From contig NZ_CP121354.1 in NCBI RefSeq assembly GCF_029674545.1, forward strand, positions 6,085,001-6,149,000: a stretch of 64,000 bases of DNA, written 5' to 3'. Each line of letters begins with the position of its first letter. Position 1 is the stretch's first letter. A model generated the notes under the pieces. That model had not been told where the DNA came from and searched no databases. It saw nothing but the letters and a program-made list of their open reading frames with translations. Both the position numbers and the translations under genes were made by a program. This stretch comes from Mesorhizobium sp. WSM4904. GTDB taxonomy: Bacteria; Pseudomonadota; Alphaproteobacteria; Rhizobiales; Rhizobiaceae. Positions 51,367 through 59,791 of this stretch are shown piece by piece.

Positions 51367-53940
51367 ATGAGCGACGACGACAAGACGCGAATTTCGCCGA
51401 ACCTGGCCTTTACGGGCGTGGGCACGCAGCTCAGCGGCATCTACGAGCTCGACGAGAGGATAGCTTCCGGCGGCATGGGCGAGGTCTATCGCGGCCACAA
51501 CATCCAGACCGGTGACCATGTCGCGATCAAGATCGTGCTGCCCGAGTTCGCCCGCGACCAGACGATCCTGTCCCTGTTCCGCAAGGAAGCGTCGATCCTC
51601 AACCATCTGTCGCATGACGCGGTGGTGCGATACCACGTCTTCACCATCGATCCGGGGATCGGTCGTCCCTACCTTGCCATGGAGTTCGTGGACGGTCAGT
51701 CGCTGTTCGACGTCATGCGGCGCGGCCCGATGTCGCCGCCGGACGTGCGCAGGCTTTGCCATCGCCTCGCCTCCGGCCTGAGCGCCGTGCATCAGGCCGG
51801 CGCGGTCCATCGCGATCTCTCGCCCGACAACATCATCCTGCCGGGCGGCCGAGTCGATCGGGCGAAAATCATCGACTTCGGCATAGCGCGTTCGGCGACT
51901 GTCGGCGGCGAGACTCTGATCGGGGGAAAGTTTGCCGGCAAATACAACTACGTTTCGCCGGAACAGCTCGGCCTCTATGGCGGCGAGGTCAGCGAGCAGT
52001 CGGACATCTACAGCCTCGGGTTGGTTCTGGCCGCCGCGCTGCGCGGAAAGCCGCTCGACATGAGCGGCTCGCAGTTCGAGGTGGTCGAAAAGCGGTGGGC
52101 CGTGCCGGATTTGTCGGATATCGACCCCGATTTCCGCGCCCTCATCGAAGCGATGCTGCAGCCGAATCCTCGAGACCGGCCGGCGAGCATGGCCGAGATC
52201 GCCAGGGCGACGCGCGACGAAGATTTCGACGCGACCTTGCCGCCGCCCGCGTCTTTCGCCCCGCGCGAGCGCTCGGGCCTGCCGCGCGCCGGATGGACCG
52301 CGCTGCCGAACTCCGGCCCCCCGCCTTCGACCGTGCCCGGAGAACAACGCTTCGTCCCGCATGTGCGGCCGGCGCATCTGTCGGAGCCGCGGCCTTCGCC
52401 GCCGGCTGCACCGGCCGGCGCACCCACGCGACCCGCCGAGCGAAAGCCTTCTCGGATCCCGGCCATCGCGAGCGGCGTCGCGGTGCTGGCCGTCCTGGCG
52501 GGGGCTGGCGTCTATTTCAGCGGCGCCTTGACGCCACCGCCCGCCGTGGAAAAGCCCGAGCCTCTTACGCCGAAGCCGGCGGCAAAACCCGCGGCGGAAG
52601 CGCCCCAGCCGATAGCGGAGGCAAGCAGGCCTCAGCCGGAGACCCCGAAACCTCAGCCGCAAGCGCCGGCCGAGTCTCAGCCGAAAGCACCGAAGGCTCA
52701 CAGTTCTGCCGCCGTTGAGCCGGCAAAGCCCGTCGCTCCGGCTCTGCCGCAACCGCAGGACAAGACCGTCCAGAAACAGACGCAAGCCGAGACAGAGCAG
52801 ACACCGGAGCCAACGCAGCCTGCCCTTCCGGAGGGTCCCGCCAACAACAACCAGATGCAAGCCTCGCAGCCGGCAGAGGCCGAACCCACGCAGCCGCCAA
52901 TAGGGAAATCACCGGCGCCTCCGCCGAAGGCCGCGGAAAACCAAAAACCATCGCAACCAGCCGGCGAGGTGCCGGTGGTCAAGCCGAACCAGACAGCGGA
53001 AAACACTCCGGCGTCGGAAGCAAAACCGCCGGCGGCCAAGCCCAGCGCGTCGGACCTCGTCGACGCACTGTCCAAATTGTCGAAGTCGAAAACGCCGGCG
53101 CCTCAAGTCACGGAAAACCAAAACCAGGCACCGGCTTCGCCGCTGTCGACAGCGCCCGAACCAGCCAGCAAACCGGCAACGCCGAGCGCATCGACGCAAC
53201 CGGCGCCACTGCCGCAACCATCGTCTGCCAACAAGCAACCTCAGGATACGGACGTTGCCATAAACCTGCCCAAGCCGCAGATTCCGCCGCCGGCAAACAA
53301 AAACGACGAGCTGGCTCAGCGAGCCTCCTGGGTGCGCGACTTCAGCGGCGGCGATTGCTTCTACGCGAGCCTGACATCGGCAACGGACAGCGCCGCCACG
53401 ATCGAAGGCTTCGGAACCGCGGTGCAGCCCTTCGAGCAGATGCTCAACGATTTCCAGTCGCGGTTCCACCTCGAGCCGGACATCAGCGTGCGCCTCATCG
53501 ACCAGCCGCAATGCGAGGTGACCAATTTCCTGCGCTTCCTCGACCGCAGCGGCACAGAGCGGCCGCAGCTCGTTCTCGACCGGACGTCCGTGCCGGACGG
53601 CTCGCCGATCAGCGGCACGCTGGTGACGCGCGGCGGGCTCGTCTCCAACGTGATGCTGATCGATCACAAGGGGATCGCCTTCAACCTCGACGACCGCATG
53701 GTGGCGCAACTCGACAAGGCGACTTTCAGCATTCCGATCGGTCTCAGCACCGCCGACAAGGCGGCCGGCAAGGCCTTGCCGCAGATCATGCTGGTAATCA
53801 CCGGACCTCAGGATATCCAGGCCGCGATGTTCTCGCGGCCGACGCCGGCCTCGGAACTGCTGCCCAAGATCCTCGAGGAGATCGAGGCCGACGGTTCCCA
53901 ATTCTCCGCAACCGCCAAGTATTTCCGGCTTGGCGGATAG
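51367..53940 (+). CDS. ppkA: Membrane Ser/Thr protein kinase (PpkA-like)
   Basis: About 857 residues. The kinase domain (20-290) has all catalytic motifs: IASGGMGEVYRG, VAIK, VHRDLSPDN near 148 and IDFGIA near 170. A Pro-rich juxtamembrane part, one membrane helix near 365-388 and a long Pro/Lys/Gln-rich region (about 390-645) follow. The periplasmic C-terminal domain (about 650-857) has CFYASLTSATDSAATIEGFG. The N-terminus MSDDDKTRIS has a Thr motif like that of the TssL proteins, a possible autophosphorylation site. GAGG precedes ATG 51367. It may transduce a periplasmic signal to T6SS assembly. Confidence 0.87.
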   Translation: MSDDDKTRISPNLAFTGVGTQLSGIYELDERIASGGMGEVYRGHNIQTGDHVAIKIVLPEFARDQTILSLFRKEASILNHLSHDAVVRYHVFTIDPGIGRPYLAMEFVDGQSLFDVMRRGPMSPPDVRRLCHRLASGLSAVHQAGAVHRDLSPDNIILPGGRVDRAKIIDFGIARSATVGGETLIGGKFAGKYNYVSPEQLGLYGGEVSEQSDIYSLGLVLAAALRGKPLDMSGSQFEVVEKRWAVPDLSDIDPDFRALIEAMLQPNPRDRPASMAEIARATRDEDFDATLPPPASFAPRERSGLPRAGWTALPNSGPPPSTVPGEQRFVPHVRPAHLSEPRPSPPAAPAGAPTRPAERKPSRIPAIASGVAVLAVLAGAGVYFSGALTPPPAVEKPEPLTPKPAAKPAAEAPQPIAEASRPQPETPKPQPQAPAESQPKAPKAHSSAAVEPAKPVAPALPQPQDKTVQKQTQAETEQTPEPTQPALPEGPANNNQMQASQPAEAEPTQPPIGKSPAPPPKAAENQKPSQPAGEVPVVKPNQTAENTPASEAKPPAAKPSASDLVDALSKLSKSKTPAPQVTENQNQAPASPLSTAPEPASKPATPSASTQPAPLPQPSSANKQPQDTDVAINLPKPQIPPPANKNDELAQRASWVRDFSGGDCFYASLTSATDSAATIEGFGTAVQPFEQMLNDFQSRFHLEPDISVRLIDQPQCEVTNFLRFLDRSGTERPQLVLDRTSVPDGSPISGTLVTRGGLVSNVMLIDHKGIAFNLDDRMVAQLDKATFSIPIGLSTADKAAGKALPQIMLVITGPQDIQAAMFSRPTPASELLPKILEEIEADGSQFSATAKYFRLGG

Positions 53941-54030
53941 ACATGGACGCCGATGGAACTCCGCCTGCCGCGTTCATTGTTCGAGCCAGCACCACGCAGG
54001 ACGCGTGGACTGCTCATTCCGCCTGACCGC

Positions 54031-54441
54031 ATGAGACTTGCAGTTCTTCTCGGCGCGGTACTGCTCTCGATCTTCCTGACCGGTAAGGCGCATGCCGAAT
54101 TCACCGTCTGCAACCAGACGCTCGACGTCGTCAACCTCGCCGTCGGACAGAAAGTCGACGATGCCGACCAGACCGACGGCTGGTGGACCATCGGCGCCAA
54201 CCAGTGCGTCAACGTCATCCGGGAGGAGCTGACCAACCGCTACATCTACATCTACGCGACCGACGTCTTCGGTCACGCGATCCTCGCCGGATCGACCGAG
54301 ATGTGCATCGATCGGCGCCGCTTCTCGATCCGCGGCATCGACGAGTGCTGGCAGCGCGGCCATATCGCGGCGCGCTTCGTCGAGGTCGATACGCAGGAGC
54401 AGGTGCGCTGGACCTATTTCCTGACCGGAACCAGCCCGTGA
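54031..54441 (+). CDS. DUF1036-family exported protein
   Basis: About 136 residues. The start at 54031 gives a signal peptide (MRLAVLLGAVLLSIFLTGKA, cleaving near AHA-EFTVCN); the frame opens further upstream, but without conserved sequence. The mature part has the DUF1036 layout: FTVCNQTLDVVNLAVG, WWTIGANQC and a C-terminal Cys set (TEMCIDRRRF, GIDECWQRGH), suggesting two disulfides in the periplasm. In this locus it sits between the sensor kinase and the cell-wall hydrolase, so it may be a ligand or partner of the kinase's periplasmic domain. The stop overlaps the next GTG start. Confidence 0.72.
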   Translation: MRLAVLLGAVLLSIFLTGKAHAEFTVCNQTLDVVNLAVGQKVDDADQTDGWWTIGANQCVNVIREELTNRYIYIYATDVFGHAILAGSTEMCIDRRRFSIRGIDECWQRGHIAARFVEVDTQEQVRWTYFLTGTSP

Positions 54442-56852
54442 CGCACAGCATCGACACGAGCTTCAAATTGAAGAAGCAGGCGCGCCTGGCCGAGCGCCGG
54501 CGCAAGCTCTGGCTCTGGGTCCTTTCGAGCCTGGCCGCGCTCGCCGTCGTTTCGATCGCGACGGGTTTCTACCTTACCAAGGACTACTGGTCGTTCGGCG
54601 ACGAGGACGAGGAACTGCACCCGGTCGAGGGCATGGAAGACGTGCCGCCCGACGCGTCGGTCTATGTGCCGGCCATCATCGACCTCGCCGGAGACCCGAT
54701 GTGGATCACGCTTGCGCCCGACGCCGACACCGCAACGAAGGGCCACACCGTCGCGCGTCCGGCCGAGCTCGACGGTTCCGGCGCCTCGCCGCAGATCGAA
54801 ATCCTCTCCGACGTCATGTTGAGCGCCAGCGAAAAATTCATGACGACGATCCCATCGACGCAAGAGGATTTCGCCTTCTTCCAGGCGCAGCGGCAGACCG
54901 CGCCGAAAGCCTCAGCGGCAGCGCCTGACGATCAGCAGGCCACCCTGCCGCCTGCCCCAGTTGCAACGGACGATCAGCAAGGCGATCTGGAAAACGATCT
55001 GCAGCCGGCGCCCGACGAGAGCGAAGCGCCTGCCGCCTCGGCGCCCAAGGCGGATGCCGGCGATCCGGAGGCCGGCTGGGGCGAGACCGTCGATCAGGGC
55101 GAAGCCGCCCTTCCCGCCTTCAAGAAGACCGAGATCGAGAACAACACGACCGTCGCCACCGTCACCAGCGAATACCAGCGCTTCGAGGCGACCGAGGACA
55201 CGTTCGTAAAGATCCTCAACGACCGCAGCCTGGACAGCGTCGTCGCCGACGCGCATTTCTCCGCCGACGACGCCAAGCTCGCCGGCGAGGCGCTGAAGAC
55301 GCTGTTCAACCGCGACGGCGTGGAGGCGGGCTATGTGGTGGCCATGCGCGGCTTCAGGCCGAACCGCGAGACGACGGCCATGTCGCTGATGCAGGTCTCG
55401 ATCTATGCCAGGAACGTCTATGTCGGCACGCTGACGCGCAACGCTGCAGGCGCCTTCGTGTCGGGCGTCGACCCGTGGGTGCGCGAGGACCTGTTCAACT
55501 ACTCCGGCGCGTCCGACCAGGGCGGACCCAAGCGACAGTACCGCCTGCTCGACGCGATCTATTCGACGGCCGCGCGCAACAAGGTTCCGACCAGCGTGAT
55601 CGGCGAGGCGATCATGTATCTGTCGCGGGGACAGGACCTCGACGCCTTCGCCAGCGAGGACCAGCGCCTGGTGCTGATCTATTCGCAGACGCCGCGCGGC
55701 CAAAGCGAGATCTCCGGACGGGTCCTCTATGTCGGCGTCCAGGGCACGGAGAAGACCCTCGACTGTTTCGTCTACCAGCAGAGCGACGGCCAGTTCGCAT
55801 GCGTCACGGGCAATGACGAGGTTCGTTCGCTGACCGTGACCAACGGCATGGTCACACCGGTCGCCGGGGTGATGACGTCGACCTTCGGCCCGCGCAAGCA
55901 TCCCATCCTGGGCACCGTTCGCATCCACAAGGGGGTCGACTGGGCCGCGCCGGTCGGCACGCCGATCATGGCGGCCTTCGACGGCGAAATCAGCTTCCAG
56001 GGCGATGGCGGCGGCTACGGCAATCTGGTCAAGATCGCGCATGCCAACGGCCGTGAGACGCGTTACGCGCATATGCAAAAATTCGCCATCGCAAGCGGCG
56101 TCGGCACCAAGGTCAAGGCCGGCGACGTCATCGGCTATATCGGCACCACAGGGCTCTCGACCGGCCCGCATCTGCATTTCGAACTCTACCAGAACGGCGA
56201 AGCGATCGATCCGCTGGGGACGGTCACCGCGGTTGCCACTTATGCCTCCGGCGGTTCCGGCGATTCCGCCGTCGAGACGTTGACCGAACGCATCGTCCAT
56301 GTCGAAAGCGGCGGCAGCGCGCGGGCCAAGAACCCGCTGTCCTCGGCGACCGGCGCCGGCCAGTTCATCACCAAGACCTGGATCCGGATGATGAACACCT
56401 ATCGGCCGGATCTTGCCCGCACGCTGTCGACGGCCGACCTGCTCGCGCTTCGCTACGACGCCACGCTTTCGCGTGAAATGGTGCGCAACCTGGCGCGCGA
56501 GGGCGAAGCCTATCTTCGCGCGCGCGGCCACCAGATTACCGCCGGGCGGCTCTATCTCTGCCATTTCCTGGGCATGGAAGGCGCGGCCCAGGTTCTGGCG
56601 GCTCCGGGTTCGGCGCAACTGAGCGCCGTGCTCGGATCGGCCATCATCCAGGCCAATCCGTTCCTCACCGGCAAGACCACCGGCTATGTCATCGACTGGG
56701 CCGAGCGGAAGATGGGCCAAAGGGTGACCCGGCTGGCCTCCGACCAAGGCCAGCAGACGACCACGACGCAAATCCGGCAGACCTCGCCGGAATTCGAGAA
56801 ATACAAACAGGCCGTCACGGCCCTCATCGGCTCGATCCAGGCCACGCTTTGA
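54438..56852 (+). CDS. Membrane-anchored bifunctional peptidoglycan hydrolase (M23 peptidase plus transglycosylase-like domain)
   Basis: About 804 residues from GTG 54438, which overlaps the previous stop. A basic N-terminus and one membrane helix (about 25-47) anchor it in the inner membrane. A long acidic linker precedes an M23 (LytM) domain with HxxxD (HKGVDWAAP near 497) and HxH (GPHLHFELY near 578). The C-terminal domain has VESGGSARAKNPLSSATGAG near 621, resembling the catalytic Glu and following motif of lytic transglycosylases. It could open peptidoglycan for the T6SS membrane complex, with both peptide and glycan cleavage in one polypeptide. Confidence 0.82.
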   Translation: MTHSIDTSFKLKKQARLAERRRKLWLWVLSSLAALAVVSIATGFYLTKDYWSFGDEDEELHPVEGMEDVPPDASVYVPAIIDLAGDPMWITLAPDADTATKGHTVARPAELDGSGASPQIEILSDVMLSASEKFMTTIPSTQEDFAFFQAQRQTAPKASAAAPDDQQATLPPAPVATDDQQGDLENDLQPAPDESEAPAASAPKADAGDPEAGWGETVDQGEAALPAFKKTEIENNTTVATVTSEYQRFEATEDTFVKILNDRSLDSVVADAHFSADDAKLAGEALKTLFNRDGVEAGYVVAMRGFRPNRETTAMSLMQVSIYARNVYVGTLTRNAAGAFVSGVDPWVREDLFNYSGASDQGGPKRQYRLLDAIYSTAARNKVPTSVIGEAIMYLSRGQDLDAFASEDQRLVLIYSQTPRGQSEISGRVLYVGVQGTEKTLDCFVYQQSDGQFACVTGNDEVRSLTVTNGMVTPVAGVMTSTFGPRKHPILGTVRIHKGVDWAAPVGTPIMAAFDGEISFQGDGGGYGNLVKIAHANGRETRYAHMQKFAIASGVGTKVKAGDVIGYIGTTGLSTGPHLHFELYQNGEAIDPLGTVTAVATYASGGSGDSAVETLTERIVHVESGGSARAKNPLSSATGAGQFITKTWIRMMNTYRPDLARTLSTADLLALRYDATLSREMVRNLAREGEAYLRARGHQITAGRLYLCHFLGMEGAAQVLAAPGSAQLSAVLGSAIIQANPFLTGKTTGYVIDWAERKMGQRVTRLASDQGQQTTTTQIRQTSPEFEKYKQAVTALIGSIQATL

Positions 56853-56955
56853 ACGTGCCCGTCGCCGTGAGCTTGGCCGGCGCGCCATTGGTGTCGGCTC
56901 GGCGCCAGATGCCATAATTGCGCGGTGGGCGGCGTGCTGAACAAGCCCTGATAAA

Positions 56956-56989
56956 AACGGGAGCCCGGCCTAGAGACCGGGCTCCCGTT
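56956..56989 (-). terminator. Strong hairpin terminator between convergent genes
   Basis: Perfect 13-base arms AACGGGAGCCCGG (56956-56968) and CCGGGCTCCCGTT (56977-56989) with an eight-base loop. Read leftward, the stem is followed by TTTAT in a T-rich stretch (TTTTTAT), so it mainly ends the OmpA gene transcript. It may also stop rightward transcription of the hydrolase gene. Confidence 0.85.
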
Positions 56990-57012
56990 GATTGATGCTT
57001 TGTGCCGGCGGC

Positions 57013-57546
57013 TTATTCGGTCCTGATCCGCATCTCGACCCGGCGGTTGACCGGATCATACGGGTTGGCGACGCGCGGATGCGATTTGCCAAGGCCGATC
57101 GCCTCGAGCCGTGCGGCCTGAATGCCATTCGCGGTCAGGAAGGCGGCCACCGACTGCGCCCTTCTTTGCGACAGATCCTGATTGTAGCGGTCAGGGCCGG
57201 AAGCATCGGTATGGCCTTCGACGACGAAGCTGAACGTGCTCAGCCGGTTGTCCTTCAGCGCCTTGGCGAACTCGTCGAGTTCCGCGCGCGCCGTCGGGTC
57301 GAGCTGGGCCGAATCCAGCCCGAAATTGATCATCATATCGAGCCCGGTCTTGTTGGGGGCCGCGTTCTTTTCGTTCTTGCTCTTGCACTCTTCCTCTGTG
57401 CCGACGCAAATCCCGCGCGATGCGCCGAGATTGCCCGCGCCGGTGAAGAATTTCACGATGTCTTCCGATTTCTGAAGCGGATCAGCGGAAACGTGCGTCG
57501 AAAAAAGCACGGCCGCCAATGCAAAGGCTGAGCAGGCCCACCGCAT
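57013..57546 (-). CDS. OmpA-family exported protein
   Basis: A 177-residue protein with signal peptide MRWACSAFALAAVLFSTHVS (cleavage near SA-DPLQ) and a C-terminal OmpA-like domain (about residues 70-177). The domain contains VVEGHTDASGPDRYNQDLSQ and VNRRVEMRI for binding meso-diaminopimelate in peptidoglycan. A Cys pair in the short N-terminal part (GICVGTEEECKS) may form a disulfide. It is transcribed away from the repeat region and ends at the terminator. It may be the stand-alone periplasmic partner of the OmpA-tailed TssL proteins, as inference. Confidence 0.82.
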   Translation of the reverse strand: MRWACSAFALAAVLFSTHVSADPLQKSEDIVKFFTGAGNLGASRGICVGTEEECKSKNEKNAAPNKTGLDMMINFGLDSAQLDPTARAELDEFAKALKDNRLSTFSFVVEGHTDASGPDRYNQDLSQRRAQSVAAFLTANGIQAARLEAIGLGKSHPRVANPYDPVNRRVEMRIRTE

Positions 57547-57578
57547 GACCGTTACTCCCTGTTTGAGCGGATCTCGTC

Positions 57579-57679
57579 AAAGCGTGTCGCGTCGAAACCT
57601 GTTCGGGCGCCGCGCTTCAAGCCCTCATTTCATGCCCATCGTTTCCCCGAAACCGCTGCACGGTTTTGGGCGACATGCA
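57579..57679. repeat. Palindromic mosaic repeat, divergent copy 3
   Basis: Begins AAAGCGTGTCGCG and ends with the dyad CATGCCC...CGAAACCGCTGCACGGTTTTGGG...GACATG. The first half is related to the first palindrome of the 45112 and 58388 copies; the second half is a different palindrome type. This half-by-half mixing is what mosaic elements show. It lies in the 270-base gap upstream of the OmpA and DUF6931 genes, which are divergent. Confidence 0.6.
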
Positions 57680-57822
57680 CCAGCGTGGACAATATCAAAT
57701 TTCGCGTCGATTGTCTGTGAACAAACGCACGTTGAGAGCGCCCGCCGTTTGCTAAAGCTAAAGCTTGACCAACGCCTCCGCCGGGGCTTCAGTACCTTAT
57801 TCCTAGTGAGGGCGTGGCAGCC

Positions 57823-58389
57823 ATGGCGAGGGGGCTCCGGTTCAGGACGGCGCGGGATCTGTTCAGCGCTTGCCCTGCCGTCGCCCAGGACATGAAAGCG
57901 CCCCCAACCGATCAGCCTTCGATCGAGTTTTGCCGTACGCTGCTGGCCGGGCGCGTGCCGGAGGAGGCAATCACCTTCTGTGCCTATCTGCTGCCGGAGC
58001 GGGCCGCGGTCTGGTGGGCGCATGAGTGCCTGAGCAACCTTGCCGAACTCCTCGGCGACCGGGACCTCGAATTGCTGGCGCTCGTCAGCGACTGGGTCGG
58101 CGAACCCGGTAATCCCGACCATCGCACCGCGGTAGCCCAGGCCGTGGAAGTGCCGCCGGTGACGCCTGTTTCCTGGCTCGCTTTGGCGGCGGGTTGGCGC
58201 GACAGCGGCTCGGTCATCGATCAGGCCGCGGGCGGATTTCCGACCGCCCATGCCGTAAGCGCAGGGATTCTGGCAGGGCTTGCGCGTGTGTCGCTCGCGG
58301 ACCGCCTCGCCGTCCTTTCGGCCTTCGTCGAGATGGGCATCCAGATGGCGGAGATGGAGGCGCAGCAGCAATCGGCCGACGTCTATTAA
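57823..58389 (+). CDS. DUF6931-family T6SS-associated protein
   Basis: About 188 residues, cytoplasmic and helical. The start at 57823 has GAGGG about ten bases upstream; the in-frame GTG nine bases earlier is too near it. The sequence TARDLFSACPAVAQDMKAPP followed by EEAITFCAYLLPERAAVWWA matches the DUF6931 pattern, a family found in T6SS gene clusters with no biochemical role known to me. The TAA stop overlaps the first bases of the 58388 repeat. It is a one-gene unit between two minus-strand units. Confidence 0.65.
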   Translation: MARGLRFRTARDLFSACPAVAQDMKAPPTDQPSIEFCRTLLAGRVPEEAITFCAYLLPERAAVWWAHECLSNLAELLGDRDLELLALVSDWVGEPGNPDHRTAVAQAVEVPPVTPVSWLALAAGWRDSGSVIDQAAGGFPTAHAVSAGILAGLARVSLADRLAVLSAFVEMGIQMAEMEAQQQSADVY

Positions 58390-58493
58390 AGCGCGTCGCG
58401 ATCTTTCAGATTCGCTCCATGCGCTTTAGGTTTTTGATTTTACGCATGTCTTTATCCCGAAACCGGTTCCCACTTTCGGGAGACATGCTTTAG
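58388..58493. repeat. Palindromic intergenic repeat, RIME-like, copy 4
   Basis: Nearly identical to 45112-45216: AAAGCGCGTCGCG, GATTCGCTCCATGCGCTTTA, TTTTTGATTTTACGCATGTC and TTTCGGGAGACATGCTTTAG all recur. It separates convergent genes and could act as a transcription terminator or mRNA-stability element on both sides. Confidence 0.8.
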
Positions 58494-58544
58494 CGGCTGC
58501 CGCGTATGGAAAATTCGAAGGGTCACGGGTGGAGGTAGCGCCGC

Positions 58545-59783
58545 TTACTTGCAGCCGCCTTGCGCCCACTTCGCCAGCGCCACCTTGAAGCGGGTTCCCA
58601 GCGGGTGCTGCAGGCGCAGCACCGAGACATCGTTGGCGGCGAAATTCTTCGCCTGCTCGCACAGCCGGGCCTCGTTCCATTGGTGGCAGCCGTCGCAGTG
58701 CTTGCCTTCCCAGACCGACTTGTCGAGGCCCTCCACCGGACTGAACAGCGGCTTGCCCTTGATCAGCTGGGCGATGCTCTTGCCGTCGATGGCCGGGTCG
58801 CCGAACTTGATCGGATGATCGAAAAGGATCGGTTCGTCCGTCGCCAGTTTCGGGATCTTCTGGCGCAGGACGTTGAGAGCCAGTTGATCGTCGGTCTGGC
58901 CCGGTGCGGCTCCAGTGTTGCGCGTATCGGAACCGCCTTCGGCCTTCGGGGCGCTCGCTTCGCCAACGATCAGCGGTGCATTGAGATCGACCTTGTGCAG
59001 GACGACCTCGGTGGTCAGCGAGACGTTGAGCCAAGGGCGCTGCTTGCCGGCCGTCGCCTTGAAGACGTCGCTGGTCACCCTGTTCATCGCCTCGGTGATG
59101 GAGACGTTGGATTCGCCGATATGCTGGATCAGCGCCGCGGTGAAAGGCGAGTGCTCGCCCGATCCGTCAAAGGCAAGCTGGTTAGGGCTGGCGGCGAAGG
59201 CGACGAGCGTGCCGGCGCCGCCGTTCTCGATCGGGATTTCGGCAAGGCCGCTGGCCGCGCCCTTGACGCCGGCGGTCTTGGCCAGCACTTCGGCCAGCGG
59301 GTTGTCGCGGCAGGCATCCAGGAACACCAGCCTGATGCTGGTCTCGCGCGACATCTGGCGCAGGACGAAATCGACCGACACGGCCTCGAAATCGAGCGAG
59401 GTTTCGTCCTCCAGCGCGGCGTCGACGGGAAGCAGGTAGTTCTTGCCCGCGACCTGCAGGCCATGGCCGGCATAGAAGAAGAGCGCGATGTCGGCGCCGC
59501 GCACCTGCTTGGCGAACTGAGCGACGGTGGTCTGCGTCTGCTGCTTGCTGAGGTCGTAGCCGGAAACCACCTCGAAGCCCAGGTCCTGCAGGCGCGCGGC
59601 CATGGCCTGGGCGTCGCGCACCGGGTTGGTGAGCGGCGCCGCGTGCTGATACTGCGAGTTGCCGAGCACCAGCGCGACGCGGCGTTCGGCGCTGGCGGCG
59701 GTCAAAGTCAGGAGCACGGCAAGCACAGCGATCCCGACGGCGCGAAACAGGCAGCCGCAGCTGGCGATCCGATCGGGGCTCAC
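58545..59783 (-). CDS. Exported caspase-like (C14) protein with C-terminal CxxCH motif
   Basis: About 412 residues from the GTG at 59783, which has GAGG six bases upstream; the frame continues upstream only as an overlap with the YceI-OmpA gene. A signal peptide covers residues 1 to about 32 (SA-ERRVAL). The caspase domain keeps the His (FFYAGHGLQVAGKNYLLP, near 105) and Cys (LVFLDACRDNPL, near 155). The C-terminal domain has GKHCDGCHQWNEARLCEQ near 358, a CxxCH that could bind c-type haem or metal. It starts eight bases after the YceI-OmpA stop, the last gene of a four-gene operon. Confidence 0.82.
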   Translation of the reverse strand: MSPDRIASCGCLFRAVGIAVLAVLLTLTAASAERRVALVLGNSQYQHAAPLTNPVRDAQAMAARLQDLGFEVVSGYDLSKQQTQTTVAQFAKQVRGADIALFFYAGHGLQVAGKNYLLPVDAALEDETSLDFEAVSVDFVLRQMSRETSIRLVFLDACRDNPLAEVLAKTAGVKGAASGLAEIPIENGGAGTLVAFAASPNQLAFDGSGEHSPFTAALIQHIGESNVSITEAMNRVTSDVFKATAGKQRPWLNVSLTTEVVLHKVDLNAPLIVGEASAPKAEGGSDTRNTGAAPGQTDDQLALNVLRQKIPKLATDEPILFDHPIKFGDPAIDGKSIAQLIKGKPLFSPVEGLDKSVWEGKHCDGCHQWNEARLCEQAKNFAANDVSVLRLQHPLGTRFKVALAKWAQGGCK

Positions 59784-59791
59784 CCGCGACC

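Noticed and set aside
54912..56915. 667-codon minus-strand frame opposite the M23 hydrolase
   Set aside because: Shadow of the hydrolase gene; no signal peptide, motif or ribosome-binding site.
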